A program made the position numbers and the translations under genes. From an uncultured bacterium (GTDB lineage Bacteria > Verrucomicrobiota > Kiritimatiellia > RFP12 > CAIWXQ01): a stretch of 64,000 nt of DNA. The first letter of the stretch is position 1. The number at the start of each line of letters is the position of its first letter. This document shows positions 10,001 to 18,164 of this stretch, one piece after another. The notes beneath the pieces are model-generated. The model saw nothing but the letters and a program-made list of their open reading frames with translations, made no database searches and was not told the DNA's origin. The stretch spans positions 1 to 64,000 of the forward strand of contig CAIWXQ010000045.1 of the NCBI GenBank assembly GCA_903916675.1, read 5' to 3'.

Positions 10001-11020
10001 ACGCCGCTGGCGGGCGCCCGCGTGTCGGTGGGCAGCCTGTTTGCGAGTCTGTGGCAGTTTCTGGCCAACACGACGACCGACACCAACGGTTTCTACGGCC
10101 TGACGGTCCCGCCGGGCACCGCGTACGTGGTCAAGGCGGAAGGGCCCAACGGGACCACCTGGGCCGAGCAGTTCTACAACCTCGCCAGCAACGCGCTGGC
10201 GGCCACGCCGGTCTCCGCTTTGGACGGCGCGCCTGCCGCGAACGTCAACTTCAACCTGTCGGCGCCCAGCTTCGGCATCCTCTCGCTGCAGAGCGGTTCC
10301 AACACGCTGGCAGCGGCGCTGGGGGCCGGCGTTGCTTCCGCGGACGTGTTGGCGCAGCTGGATGCGGCCGACACGACCGGGCTTACGTTTGTGCCGGCGC
10401 TGGTGGGTGAGTATGGCACGGCGACGCCGGTCCCGCCGGGCGCGCCGGTCGGCACATCAATCGTCAACCTCCCGCCCGGCGACGGCGAAAGCGGATTTTT
10501 CCGGTTGACGTTCCTACTGCCGCCGGACTTCGCCAATGTTCAGTTGAGCGGCAGCGCCAATGCGGACGATTACGGGCGCGTCTTCCTGAACGGCCATCCA
10601 CTGACGCCCGCCATTGCCAGCAGTGATCCGGGGCGGATTAACGAGTTCGGGAACGTGGCCGTCCTGACGCAAAATCCCGCGTGGTTTACGGCCGGGACGA
10701 ACGTGATTCTGGTAGCGGACGCCAACAGCGGCGGCCCAAGCGGCGCGGCGTTCTTCTTTGAGGTCACCTACCAGCGGGGGACGCTGCCTGTGCAGTTGCG
10801 CTCGCCTGCAATGCAACCGGGCGGTCCCTTCCGCTTCTCCTTCTCAGCCACGCCGGGCCGGCAGTACCGGATCTGGAGCTCCACCAACCTGCTGCTGACC
10901 AATGGCTGGACGCTGCTGGTCACCAGCAATGCCGCGGCCGGCAGCTTCGATTTTGCGGATCCGGACGTGGCCGGCCATCCGCAGCGATTCTACAAGGGCG
11001 AGGAAGTGCCGGCGCCTTGA
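7076..11020 (+). CDS. Large secreted protein (about 1314 aa) with tandem carboxypeptidase-regulatory-like/Ig-like repeats
   Basis: Signal peptide; repeated QVxGQVLGNGxPLxxAxVxVGVV...DSNGNYxVTxPPGSNYxVKAxGPNGSxWLEQFY... units; C-terminus ATPGRQYRIWSSTNLL..W.L...PQRFYK. Confidence 0.8.
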   Translation: MKRLLGARADRFPFVGLRGVRLLAAVWLAAATTAWASPPVLNLAPASIPWNTNTFVAFNLSGIAAGATVNLSLWADIAHTGVVDTNADVLLMEFRLQDGVSNSLAARTVVCDTDGAANGSIQGQISYHGRTDEAQLWHAYGAYVWQASYTDGTPIASAPFTIQEPTGGIWITGSVQVVTSLLPLQGSPLGGAVLFLQQYSAIGSYAPSVWTDTNGCFTLHLASSITTGNVAQIMAAKPGYFAASTGPDEGTPLSVHSFTQPLHPGTNALAGPLLLVPAYPGMVATLSGTVTDDSGKALPGVLLIAEEPSSDSQDLGLAISDANGAFAMVWPQFGGTVQLISGTAALNMRGLVGAALQVGPVTTDVSGLHMVCPIATTLVTGKVRSELNNGMAGIKVEVGSDILGASVFTFSSNGNFEACLTGGSDFYASVTTETLQPKLRICPTNTLGPLTIPASGIDDIFGFQTLPGFVISGHVYDQSTTNPLTGGQVWAQIPNNGFGRVDEEPVNVMGLYQLLVPSGEYTVGTYQYGNAGYIDQTWPTNILVGSGSVGGIDFYLSPGGFIQGQVLGNGVPMTNAFVGVGVVSSSFWMFVAGAPTDSNGNYSVTMPPGSNYLVKANGPNNSPWLEQFYSNAVSFAGATSVTVQAGVPTAGIDFNLSVGAQVSGQVLGNGAPLPHAGVEVGVVISNNWIFVAGSMADSNGNYCVTVPPGSNYIVKADGPNGSLWLEQFYSNVGSFIGATPVTALSGVPTAGIDFNLAAGAQVSGQVLGNGAPLPHAGVEVGVVVSNNWTFVAGSMADSNGNYFMTVPPGSNYIVKADGPNGSPWLEQFYSHVGSFIGATPVTALSGAPAAGINFNLSAGAQVMGHVFGHGATLAGVSVEVGTVLTNSGSGWSWQETHYGMTDSNGIYAITLPPGSNYYAFVAQPPESIWLSQFYLGAVDISGATSFATQTNAPATVIDFDLLQRTQISGTVLGNGTPLAGARVSVGSLFASLWQFLANTTTDTNGFYGLTVPPGTAYVVKAEGPNGTTWAEQFYNLASNALAATPVSALDGAPAANVNFNLSAPSFGILSLQSGSNTLAAALGAGVASADVLAQLDAADTTGLTFVPALVGEYGTATPVPPGAPVGTSIVNLPPGDGESGFFRLTFLLPPDFANVQLSGSANADDYGRVFLNGHPLTPAIASSDPGRINEFGNVAVLTQNPAWFTAGTNVILVADANSGGPSGAAFFFEVTYQRGTLPVQLRSPAMQPGGPFRFSFSATPGRQYRIWSSTNLLLTNGWTLLVTSNAAAGSFDFADPDVAGHPQRFYKGEEVPAP
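8761..10272 (+). repeat. Five coding tandem repeats, three of exactly 300 bp period
   Basis: Units start at 8761, 9061, 9361, 9661 and about 9973; 9061-9360 and 9361-9660 are near-identical at DNA level. Confidence 0.9.
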
Positions 11021-11028
11021 TGGCCGCA

Positions 11029-11077
11029 ACAACCGCAACGGGCAGGGCGTCTGGTGCGCTCCTGCCCGTGCGGTTGT
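11029..11077. terminator. Bidirectional terminator-like hairpin between convergent genes
   Basis: ACAACCGCAACGGGCAGG (11029-11046) pairs with CCTGCCCGTGCGGTTGT (11061-11077), one bulge; no strong T-tract. Confidence 0.6.
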
Positions 11078-11091
11078 CGGCTTTCGGCGGA

Positions 11092-11544
11092 TCATGCCGC
11101 GGCTGTCGGCGCGGCGCGAACCGGGGCGGACGCTAGCGTCGCGACATGCTTGAGCGTCTTGACGCGCACCACGGTCTTGTCGCCCTTCTTCCGCTCGGAG
11201 CCCAGGGCGATCACCTGGACGCTCTGGCCGAGGTAATCCGCGAGCTGGATGGCAGGCGCGGACGATCTCTTCTTGCCTGCCTTGGTCTGGGGCAGGTGGA
11301 TCCGGCTGCCAGTCTCAGTGACGAGCACGAAGCAGGCGCGGTCCTTGCCGGCCACGAAGATGTGGTCGCTGGCCACGGTGCCGATGAGGGTCAGCTCCTG
11401 CAGCGGGGCCGCGTTCTTGGGCACCTTGGTCTTGGCCGGGTGGTCGGCATTCATCAGGCCGTTTCCGGCCGCGTGGGCTGTTGCGCCGCTGGTCATGATG
11501 CCCGCCAGCGCCAGCACGGCCGCGAGTTGTGTGGAACGGTTCAT
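11092..11544 (-). CDS. Hypothetical secreted protein
   Basis: Signal peptide MNRSTQLAAVLALAGIMTSGATAHAA; coherent basic/OB-like sequence; convergent with the previous gene. Confidence 0.65.
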   Translation of the reverse strand: MNRSTQLAAVLALAGIMTSGATAHAAGNGLMNADHPAKTKVPKNAAPLQELTLIGTVASDHIFVAGKDRACFVLVTETGSRIHLPQTKAGKKRSSAPAIQLADYLGQSVQVIALGSERKKGDKTVVRVKTLKHVATLASAPVRAAPTAAA

Positions 11545-11679
11545 GTGAGCACTCCTTCTCTATTGTTCCGGCAACGACCATCGCTGCCGGCGCGGGAACG
11601 CATCCCGTCTACACTTCGCTATATGCAAACCGGGGCGCAAATCTTACACTTGCAGCGAAATTTCTTCGGGAGGTGACGC

Positions 11680-12300
11680 ATGGGCCCTGCATCTCGGAAG
11701 ACGTCGGACGACGCGCCGCGGACGCGCGTGACGCTCATCCAGCGGCTCCGCGCGCAGCAGGACGAGCGGGCGTGGCAGGAGTTCGTCACGCACTACCAGG
11801 GGTACATCCACCGGTTGGCGCGGCGCATGGGGGTGGGGCACCACGACGCCGAGGAGACGGTGCAGGATGTCTGCCTCAAGGCCTGGAAGGCGCTGCCGAC
11901 GTTCACGTACGATCCTGGCAAGGGGCGGTTTCGCGGCTGGCTGTGGCAGGTGACGGCCAACGAGGTGCGCGCGCGCTGGCGCAGCCGCCGGCGCGAGGCG
12001 CCGCTGGCCGTGAACGAAGAGGGCGTGGCAGCCGACATTCCGGATCCGTCGGTCTCGGCCACGGAGCGGGATGCGGAGGAGGAATGGCGGGCGCATGTGG
12101 CGGCTGTGGCCTGGCGCAATGTCAGTGGCGAATTTGAGGAACGCACCCGGCAGGCCTTCGAGCGGCTTTCCAAGGGGGAGTCGCCCGAGGCGGTGGCTTC
12201 CGCGCTGGGGTTGGCGCCTGCCAGCGTCTACGTCTACAAGAAGCGCGTACAGGACCGCCTGCGGCAGGAGGTCCGGCGGCTGAACGACCTGTTGGATTGA
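11680..12300 (+). CDS. ECF-subfamily RNA polymerase sigma factor
   Basis: Region 2 (EFVTHYQGYIHRLARRMGVGHHDAEETVQDVCLKAWKALPTF...GRFRGWLWQVTANEVRARWR) and C-terminal HTH (GESPEAVASALGLAPASVYVYKKRVQDRLR). Confidence 0.88.
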   Translation: MGPASRKTSDDAPRTRVTLIQRLRAQQDERAWQEFVTHYQGYIHRLARRMGVGHHDAEETVQDVCLKAWKALPTFTYDPGKGRFRGWLWQVTANEVRARWRSRRREAPLAVNEEGVAADIPDPSVSATERDAEEEWRAHVAAVAWRNVSGEFEERTRQAFERLSKGESPEAVASALGLAPASVYVYKKRVQDRLRQEVRRLNDLLD

Positions 12301-12386
12301 GCGGATTTTTTGTTGTGGCGGACAGCTTCGCGGAAGATAATACGGGCAAGTTGTTGCGGTGGAATTGACATCGGGAGAGACAGAAC

Positions 12387-12824
12387 ATGCGCGGGTGGAC
12401 CATCGGAATTCTTGGGTTGCTGGCAGTGACCGCGGCGCTGGCCGAGGGGCCGGCGACGAACGCCGTGCTGATGCGGGCGCAGATCGACCAGAAGCTGGCC
12501 GCGCTGGTCCACCGGCAGGTCGAGATCTCCTTCGAGCTGCGGGATCAGGGGCGCAAAAACGAGGCCCTGTGGCTGGATCCGAAGTACACCTCGCCGGAGA
12601 TCGAGACGCTGCGCCAGCGTCTGGCAACGCTGCGGCAGACGGTCCCCCAGACCGAGGCCATCCAGCAGCAGGCGGCCCGGACAACGGCGGCGCTGCGGCA
12701 GGCGGTTGAGGCGCTCCCGGAGGCCCGGGCCGAGTTGGCGAAGATCCCGGGTGGTAAGACAGAGTACCAGCGGATCGTCCAGCAGATCGAGGAACTGCAG
12801 AAACAGCGCGAGCAGGCGCCCTAG
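12387..12824 (+). CDS. Hypothetical secreted coiled-coil protein
   Basis: N-terminal signal peptide; Q/E/R-rich helical sequence; starts after GGGAGAGACAGAAC. Confidence 0.6.
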   Translation: MRGWTIGILGLLAVTAALAEGPATNAVLMRAQIDQKLAALVHRQVEISFELRDQGRKNEALWLDPKYTSPEIETLRQRLATLRQTVPQTEAIQQQAARTTAALRQAVEALPEARAELAKIPGGKTEYQRIVQQIEELQKQREQAP

Positions 12825-12849
12825 GCGCAATTGCGCGGAGATCGTTCGC

Positions 12850-14379
12850 ATGGCCCGACGCAGCGTCAAGATTCCCCGGCCGCGCATCCTGGTGGTGACG
12901 CCGGAGATCACGTATTTGCCGACTGGCATGGGAAACATGGCCGACCGCCTGAACGCCAAGGCCGGCGGCCTGGCCGACGTTTCCGCTTCGCTGGTGACCG
13001 CGCTGTTCGACCACGGCGCGGACGTGCACGTGGCGCTGCCGCACTACCGCCGCATGTTTCACATGGACGTCGGCCGGCTGATCAGCGACGAGCTGCGCGT
13101 CTACAAGAGCCGTCTGCCGGACAGCCGCATCCACCTCGCCGAGGACCGCTGCTTCTACTACCGCGAGACGGTCTACAGCAACTACCAGAACGAGAACCCC
13201 AGGCTGGCGCTGGCCTTCCAGCGCGAGGTCCTTAACAACATCATCCCCACCGTGCAGCCGGACCTGATCCACTGCAACGACTGGATGACCGGGCTGATCC
13301 CCGCGGCTGCCCGCCGCCTCGGCATCCCCTGCCTGATCACGGTGCACAACATCCACACGCACCACGTCACGCTGGCGCAGATCGAGGATGCCGGCATCGA
13401 CGCGGCCGAGTTCTGGCCGCACCTCTACTATTCGAACGTGCCGTCGAGCTATGAGGCCTGCCGCAGCGCCAACCCCGTGGACATGCTGGCCAGCGGCGTG
13501 TTTGCGTCGCACTTCATCAACACGGTCAGCCCGGCGTTCCTCGACGAGATCTGCCGCGGCTGGTTCGATTTCATCCCGCCCTACTTCCGCAAGGAGATCA
13601 TCGGCAAGCGCGACGCAGGGTGTGCCGCGGGGATCCTGAACGCGCCGGACGAGTCTTACGACCCCGCAGTCGACACGGCCATCGAGCGGAACTACACGCC
13701 TGACACGCATGCCGAAGGGAAGCGGGCCAACAAGCTGGCCTTCCAATCCAAGATGGGGTTGGAGGTGGATGCCGACGCGCCGCTCTTCTTCTGGCCGTCG
13801 CGCCTCGACCCGATCCAGAAGGGGCCGCAGCTGCTGACGGACATTCTCTTCCGCGTCGTGTCGCGCCACTGGGACCGCAAGCTGCAGGTCGCGGTGGTGG
13901 CCAACGGCCAGCACCAGAACGCCTTTCATGACGTGGTGCGCCAGCACGACCTCATGGACCGCGTGGCGGTCTGCAATTTCGACGAGCGCCTCTCGCGCCT
14001 CGGCTACGCGGCGGCGGACTACGTGCTGGTGCCGTCGCTCTTCGAGCCGTGCGGCCTGCCGCAGATGATCGGCGCCATCTACGGGTCACTTCCCGTGGTG
14101 CACGACACCGGCGGACTGCACGATACCGTCGAGCACCTGTCGGCGGACGGCCACTACGGCAACGGATTCGTCTTTAAGGTCTATGGCAGCGAGGGGCTGG
14201 AATGGGCCATGGATCAGGCCATGGCGTTCCACGCGCAGCCGGCAACGGGCCGCCAGGAGCGGGTTGCGCGGATCATGCGCGAGTCCCGGGCCCGCTTCAA
14301 TCATGCGGTCTGCGCCCGGGCCTACGTGGACATTTACGAAACCATGCTGAATCGGCCGCTGGCCGCCAAGGCATTCTGA
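12850..14379 (+). CDS. glgA: Glycogen synthase (GT5)
   Basis: NAKAGGLADVSASLVTAL, HCNDWMTGLIP, TVHNIHTHH, VPSLFEPCGLPQMIGAIYGSLPVVHDTGGL motifs; ORF opens at 12706 but ATG 12850 fits the family. Confidence 0.9.
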   Translation: MARRSVKIPRPRILVVTPEITYLPTGMGNMADRLNAKAGGLADVSASLVTALFDHGADVHVALPHYRRMFHMDVGRLISDELRVYKSRLPDSRIHLAEDRCFYYRETVYSNYQNENPRLALAFQREVLNNIIPTVQPDLIHCNDWMTGLIPAAARRLGIPCLITVHNIHTHHVTLAQIEDAGIDAAEFWPHLYYSNVPSSYEACRSANPVDMLASGVFASHFINTVSPAFLDEICRGWFDFIPPYFRKEIIGKRDAGCAAGILNAPDESYDPAVDTAIERNYTPDTHAEGKRANKLAFQSKMGLEVDADAPLFFWPSRLDPIQKGPQLLTDILFRVVSRHWDRKLQVAVVANGQHQNAFHDVVRQHDLMDRVAVCNFDERLSRLGYAAADYVLVPSLFEPCGLPQMIGAIYGSLPVVHDTGGLHDTVEHLSADGHYGNGFVFKVYGSEGLEWAMDQAMAFHAQPATGRQERVARIMRESRARFNHAVCARAYVDIYETMLNRPLAAKAF

Positions 14380-14404
14380 TCCGGCGGCAGGGTGCCGCCG
14401 GATC
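14378..14404. repeat. Perfect 11-bp-stem hairpin at the glgA stop / glgB leader
   Basis: GATCCGGCGGC AGGGT GCCGCCGGATC. Confidence 0.75.
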
Positions 14405-14428
14405 GCAGCAGGGGGAGAAGTTCGGGAC

Positions 14429-16450
14429 ATGTCGCCTGCGCCGCACATCGCCCGCCTGCGGGACGACCCGTACCTGGCCCCCTATCTGGACACCATCGCC
14501 CGCCGGGCCGCCGCGGCCGACGCGCGGGCCCTTCGTCTGGCGCAGGGGCCGGGCTCGCTGGCCGAGTTCGCCTGCGCCCACGAATACTACGGCCTGCACC
14601 GGCGCGAGAATGAATGGATCTTTCGCGAGTTTGCCCCCCACGCCACCGGCATCTGGCTGGTGGGCGATTGTTCCGGCTGGGAGGTGCGCGATGCCTTCGC
14701 GTTGCGACGCCTGCCGGGGCGCGAGGTCTGGGAGCTTCACCTGCCGGAGAACGCGCTGCGGCATGGTCAGCACTACCGGCTGGAAATGGCCTGGCCGGGT
14801 GGCCGCGGCGAACGCATCCCCGCCTACGCGCGCCGCGTGGTGCAGGATGAGGGGACCAAGCTCTTTTCCGCGCAGGTCTGGGATCCGCCGCCGTACGTCT
14901 GGCGCTGCCCGTCCTTCCGCGCCCCGGCGCGCGCACCGCTGATCTATGAGGCGCACGTCGGCATGGCGCAGGAGAAGCCCGGGATCGGCACCTACCGGGA
15001 ATTTCGCGAACGCATCCTGCCGCGCATCCGCGACGCCGGCTACAACACGATCCAGCTCATGGCGGTGATGGAGCACCCGTACTACGCCTCGTTCGGTTAC
15101 CAGGTCTCCTCGTTCTTCGCCGCGAGTTCGCGGTTCGGCACGCCCGAGGAGCTGAAGGAGCTGGTCGACGAGGCCCACGCTGCCGGCCTGTCCGTGATCA
15201 TGGACCTCGTCCACTCCCACGCCATCCGGAACGAGCGCGACGGCCTGTCGCTCTTCGACGGCCGGCCCAACCTCTACTTCCACGACGGCTCGCGCGGCTG
15301 GCACGACGCCTGGGATTCGCGCTGCTTCAATTACGGCAAGGTCGACGTGCTGCATTTCCTGCTCTCGAACTGCCGCTACTGGATCGACGAGTTCCGGTTC
15401 GACGGCTTCCGGTTCGACGGCGTCACCAGCATGCTCTACCTCCACCACGGACTGGGAGTGGAGTTTGGCGACTACCGGAACTATTTTGGCGAGGCCGTGG
15501 ACGAGGATGCCTGGATCTACCTCAATCTGGCCAACCGCGTGATCCACGAGGTGCGGCCGGCCGCTATCACGATCGCCGAAGATGTGAGCGGCATGCCCGG
15601 CCTGGCTGCTCCGGTGGCGGAGGGCGGTGCGGGGTTCGATTTCCGCATGGCCATGGGCGTGCCGGACTGCTGGTTCAAGCTCGCGCGCGAGGTCAAGGAC
15701 GAGGATTGGAGCATCGGCTACCTCTGGCACGAGCTGACCAACCGGCGCGACGACGAGCGCACCGTCAACTACGTCGAGAGCCACGATCAGGCGCTGGTGG
15801 GCGGCAAGACGCTGATTTTCCAGCTCATGGATTCCGCGATCTACGACTCCATGAGCCTCGGCACGCAGAATCTGGCCACGGATCGCGGCGTGGCGCTGCA
15901 CAAGCTCGCGCGGCTGGCCACGCTCGCCACAGCCGGCCACGGCTACCTGAACTTCATGGGGAACGAATTCGGCCACCCGGAGTGGATCGACTTCCCGCGC
16001 GAGGGGAACGACTACTCGTTCCGGCACGCGCGGCGGCAGTGGCATCTGCGCGATGATCCGGCGCTCTACTTCCACTATCTGGCGGAGTTCGACCGCGCCC
16101 TGCTGGCGCTAACGCAGCAATACCAGCTGCTGGAGGATGGCGCGCCGCGCAAGCTGCTGGTCGCGGAGCCGGAGAAGCTGCTGGTCTTCCAGCGCGACGG
16201 CCTCGTCTTCCTCTTCAATTTCCAGACGCAGGTCTCGCTGGACGGCTATGCCGTGCCCGTCCCGCCCGGTCGCTATCGCGGCGTGCTGGACTCCGACGAG
16301 CGGCGCTTCGGCGGCCAGGGACGGATCGCGCCCAACCAGGAATATCCCGTGGTCGCGGAGACACGCGGCGCGGAGCGCTGCCTGGCAATCCGCGTCTACC
16401 TTCCCTGCCGCACCGCGCTGGTGCTGCGCCGGGAGGGGGAGTTAGGCTGA
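14429..16450 (+). CDS. glgB: 1,4-alpha-glucan branching enzyme, eukaryote-like GH13_8 type
   Basis: IQLMAVMEHPYYASFGYQVSSFFAASSRFGTPEELKELVDEAH, DEFRFDGFRFDGVTSMLYLHHG, TIAEDVSGMPGL, NYVESHDQALVGGKTL, GYLNFMGNEFGHPEWIDFPREGN. Confidence 0.95.
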   Translation: MSPAPHIARLRDDPYLAPYLDTIARRAAAADARALRLAQGPGSLAEFACAHEYYGLHRRENEWIFREFAPHATGIWLVGDCSGWEVRDAFALRRLPGREVWELHLPENALRHGQHYRLEMAWPGGRGERIPAYARRVVQDEGTKLFSAQVWDPPPYVWRCPSFRAPARAPLIYEAHVGMAQEKPGIGTYREFRERILPRIRDAGYNTIQLMAVMEHPYYASFGYQVSSFFAASSRFGTPEELKELVDEAHAAGLSVIMDLVHSHAIRNERDGLSLFDGRPNLYFHDGSRGWHDAWDSRCFNYGKVDVLHFLLSNCRYWIDEFRFDGFRFDGVTSMLYLHHGLGVEFGDYRNYFGEAVDEDAWIYLNLANRVIHEVRPAAITIAEDVSGMPGLAAPVAEGGAGFDFRMAMGVPDCWFKLAREVKDEDWSIGYLWHELTNRRDDERTVNYVESHDQALVGGKTLIFQLMDSAIYDSMSLGTQNLATDRGVALHKLARLATLATAGHGYLNFMGNEFGHPEWIDFPREGNDYSFRHARRQWHLRDDPALYFHYLAEFDRALLALTQQYQLLEDGAPRKLLVAEPEKLLVFQRDGLVFLFNFQTQVSLDGYAVPVPPGRYRGVLDSDERRFGGQGRIAPNQEYPVVAETRGAERCLAIRVYLPCRTALVLRREGELG

Positions 16451-16690
16451 AGGCTATAGACTGGAGACTGTAGGCGACAGCGCCAATTTGAACATCATGG
16501 AAAAGAACACCGCATACGCGTATTTCGATGACGTCAACCAGACAGAAGAGTGACAATCGCATCGGGGTCGGCGTCAGTATCGGTATCGGCGTCGAGAATG
16601 CGATCGATACCGATTCCGATAGCGACTCCGACCCCGAAAAACTCTTCGCAACTTGTGGCGAAAACCTGACATCCTTCAGCCTAACAGCCT
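16442..16690. repeat. Composite repeat: inverted heptad arrays (16442-16476 / 16673-16690) flanking hexad array H2 (16556-16637)
   Basis: TTAGGCTGAAGGCT... versus CCTTCAGCCTAACAGCCT (inverted); between them CATCGGGGTCGGCGTCAGTATCGGTATCGGCGTCGA / TCGATACCGATTCCGATAGCGACTCCGACCCCGA. Confidence 0.8.
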
Positions 16691-16747
16691 GCCGACCGGC
16701 GGAAATTGTCGCCACGAAGGTGCGGCAACGGCGTGAGGATGACGAAA

Positions 16748-16824
16748 TGGTGGGCACTACAGGACTCGAACCTGTGACTTCTGCCGTGTGAAAGCAGCGC
16801 TCTAACCAACTGAGCTAAGTGCCC
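16748..16824 (-). tRNA. tRNA-Val (anticodon CAC), 3' CCA encoded
   Basis: Minus-strand GGGCACT-TA-GCTC-AGTTGGTTA-GAGC-G-CTGCT-TTCACAC-GGCAG-AAGTC-ACAGG-TTCGAGT-CCTGT-AGTGCCC-A-CCA folds as a full cloverleaf. Confidence 0.95.
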
Positions 16825-16906
16825 ACAAGCGTTCGAACGCGCCAACAAATAGCACGCCGGGCCGCGCAGTGTCAAGGTGGGGTTGCGGAACAGTGGATCG
16901 CGATGC

Positions 16907-16996
16907 AATGTCGAATATCGAACCATGAATATCGATCGCTGAAGTCTTCCACCCTTCGGCGTTCCTGGTTCCTGGTTCGACATTCGATATTCTCTC
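16907..16996. repeat. Inverted heptad arrays S7 upstream of nfo
   Basis: AATGTCG AATATCG AACCATG AATATCG versus TTCCTGG TTCCTGG TTCGACA TTCGATA. Confidence 0.75.
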
Positions 16997-17014
16997 CGTG
17001 TAAAGGGAACTATC

Positions 17015-17857
17015 ATGTATTTCGTGGGGCCGCACGTGTCGATCAAGGGCGGGGTCGGGCAGGCGCCGGCGAACGCCGCGGCAGTCGGTGCCACGGGCTT
17101 CGGCATGTTCACCAAGAATCAGGTGCAGTGGCGCGCGGCAGCCTTCTCCGCGGAGGACCGCACGCGCTTCGCCGCGGCGCTGGCAGAGCGTGGCTACGCG
17201 CCGGAGCAGGTGTTGCCGCACGCGGGCTATTTGATCAATCTGGCGAATCCGGACGACACGGCGCACGCCAAGGCCCTGACCTCCTTCGTTGGCGAGCTGC
17301 AGCGCTGCGCAGAGCTGGGGCTGACCATGCTGAACCTGCATCCCGGCAGCCACTTGCGCAAGCTGGAGCCGTCAGCCGCCTGCGCGCGCGTGGCCAGCGC
17401 GATCAACGAGGCGCTGCGGCAGACGCGCGGCGTGACCGTGGTGATCGAAAACACGGCCGGTCAGGGCGCCTGCCTCGGCGCGACGTTCGAGGAGCTGGCC
17501 GCCCTGGTTGCAGGGGTGGAGGACCAGAAGCGCATCGGCATCTGCCTCGACACAGCGCACACCTTTGCTGCGGGGTTCGACATCCGCACGGCCGGCGGCC
17601 TGCAACGCACGCTGGACGCCTTCGACCAACTCGTGGGGTTCCGCTACCTGCGCGGCCTGCACCTGAACGATTCCAAGGTCAGCCTCGGGTCGCGCGTGGA
17701 TCGGCACGAATCGCTCGGCCAGGGGCACCTTGGATGGGAGCCGTTCCGGCAGATCATGCAGGACGCGCGCTTCGCCAATCTGCCGCTGGTCATCGAGACG
17801 CCGGACGAGGCGCGCTGGCCCGGGGAAATCAGGCAGCTGCTGGACTGGGCAAGGTGA
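17015..17857 (+). CDS. nfo: Deoxyribonuclease IV (AP endonuclease IV)
   Basis: GPHVSIKGGV, LNLHPGSHL, VIENTAGQGACLGATFEEL, GICLDTAHTFAAGFD, HLNDSK..LGSRVDRHESLGQGHLGWEPF, VIETP motifs. Confidence 0.93.
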   Translation: MYFVGPHVSIKGGVGQAPANAAAVGATGFGMFTKNQVQWRAAAFSAEDRTRFAAALAERGYAPEQVLPHAGYLINLANPDDTAHAKALTSFVGELQRCAELGLTMLNLHPGSHLRKLEPSAACARVASAINEALRQTRGVTVVIENTAGQGACLGATFEELAALVAGVEDQKRIGICLDTAHTFAAGFDIRTAGGLQRTLDAFDQLVGFRYLRGLHLNDSKVSLGSRVDRHESLGQGHLGWEPFRQIMQDARFANLPLVIETPDEARWPGEIRQLLDWAR

Positions 17858-17864
17858 GCGGGCG

Positions 17865-18022
17865 GTGGTGTATCGATTGGTACTGTTACCGCAGGATTCG
17901 CAAAGGTAGGGCGAGTCCGCCGGGTGTAGCGGCGCGTGTGTCACGCGCCGACGGCGGCTGGCACAGCCGCCGCTACAGTTGGCGAAGGAGGCATCCGCCG
18001 CATTCGCAAATGGATACACAAC
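17865..18022 (+). mobile_element. MITE-like palindromic element, copy B
   Basis: GTGGTGTATCGATTGGTACTGTTACCGCAGGATTCGCAA... to ...CGCATTCGCAAATGGATACACAAC; same ends and core as copy A; core hairpins GGCGCGTG TGT CACGCGCC and GGCGGCTG GCA CAGCCGCC. Confidence 0.85.
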
Positions 18023-18164
18023 CGGGCGGCGGTTCGCTTGGCAGGTCGGTATCGCTGTGGCACAATGATCTCCCTGCGGCAGCTCCTCCTTGGCTGTCGC
18101 TGTCGGCGCACGGAAACTGCCGCGCGGCGAACAGGCAGTGTGCGAAGAATGGACGGAACGGCTG

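Noticed and set aside
11644-13947. 767-aa minus-strand ORF
   Set aside because: Antisense to the ECF sigma factor, a secreted protein and glgA; low-complexity Arg/Pro/Ala translation without motifs.
14297-16075. 592-aa minus-strand ORF
   Set aside because: Antisense to glgB, whose identity is certain.
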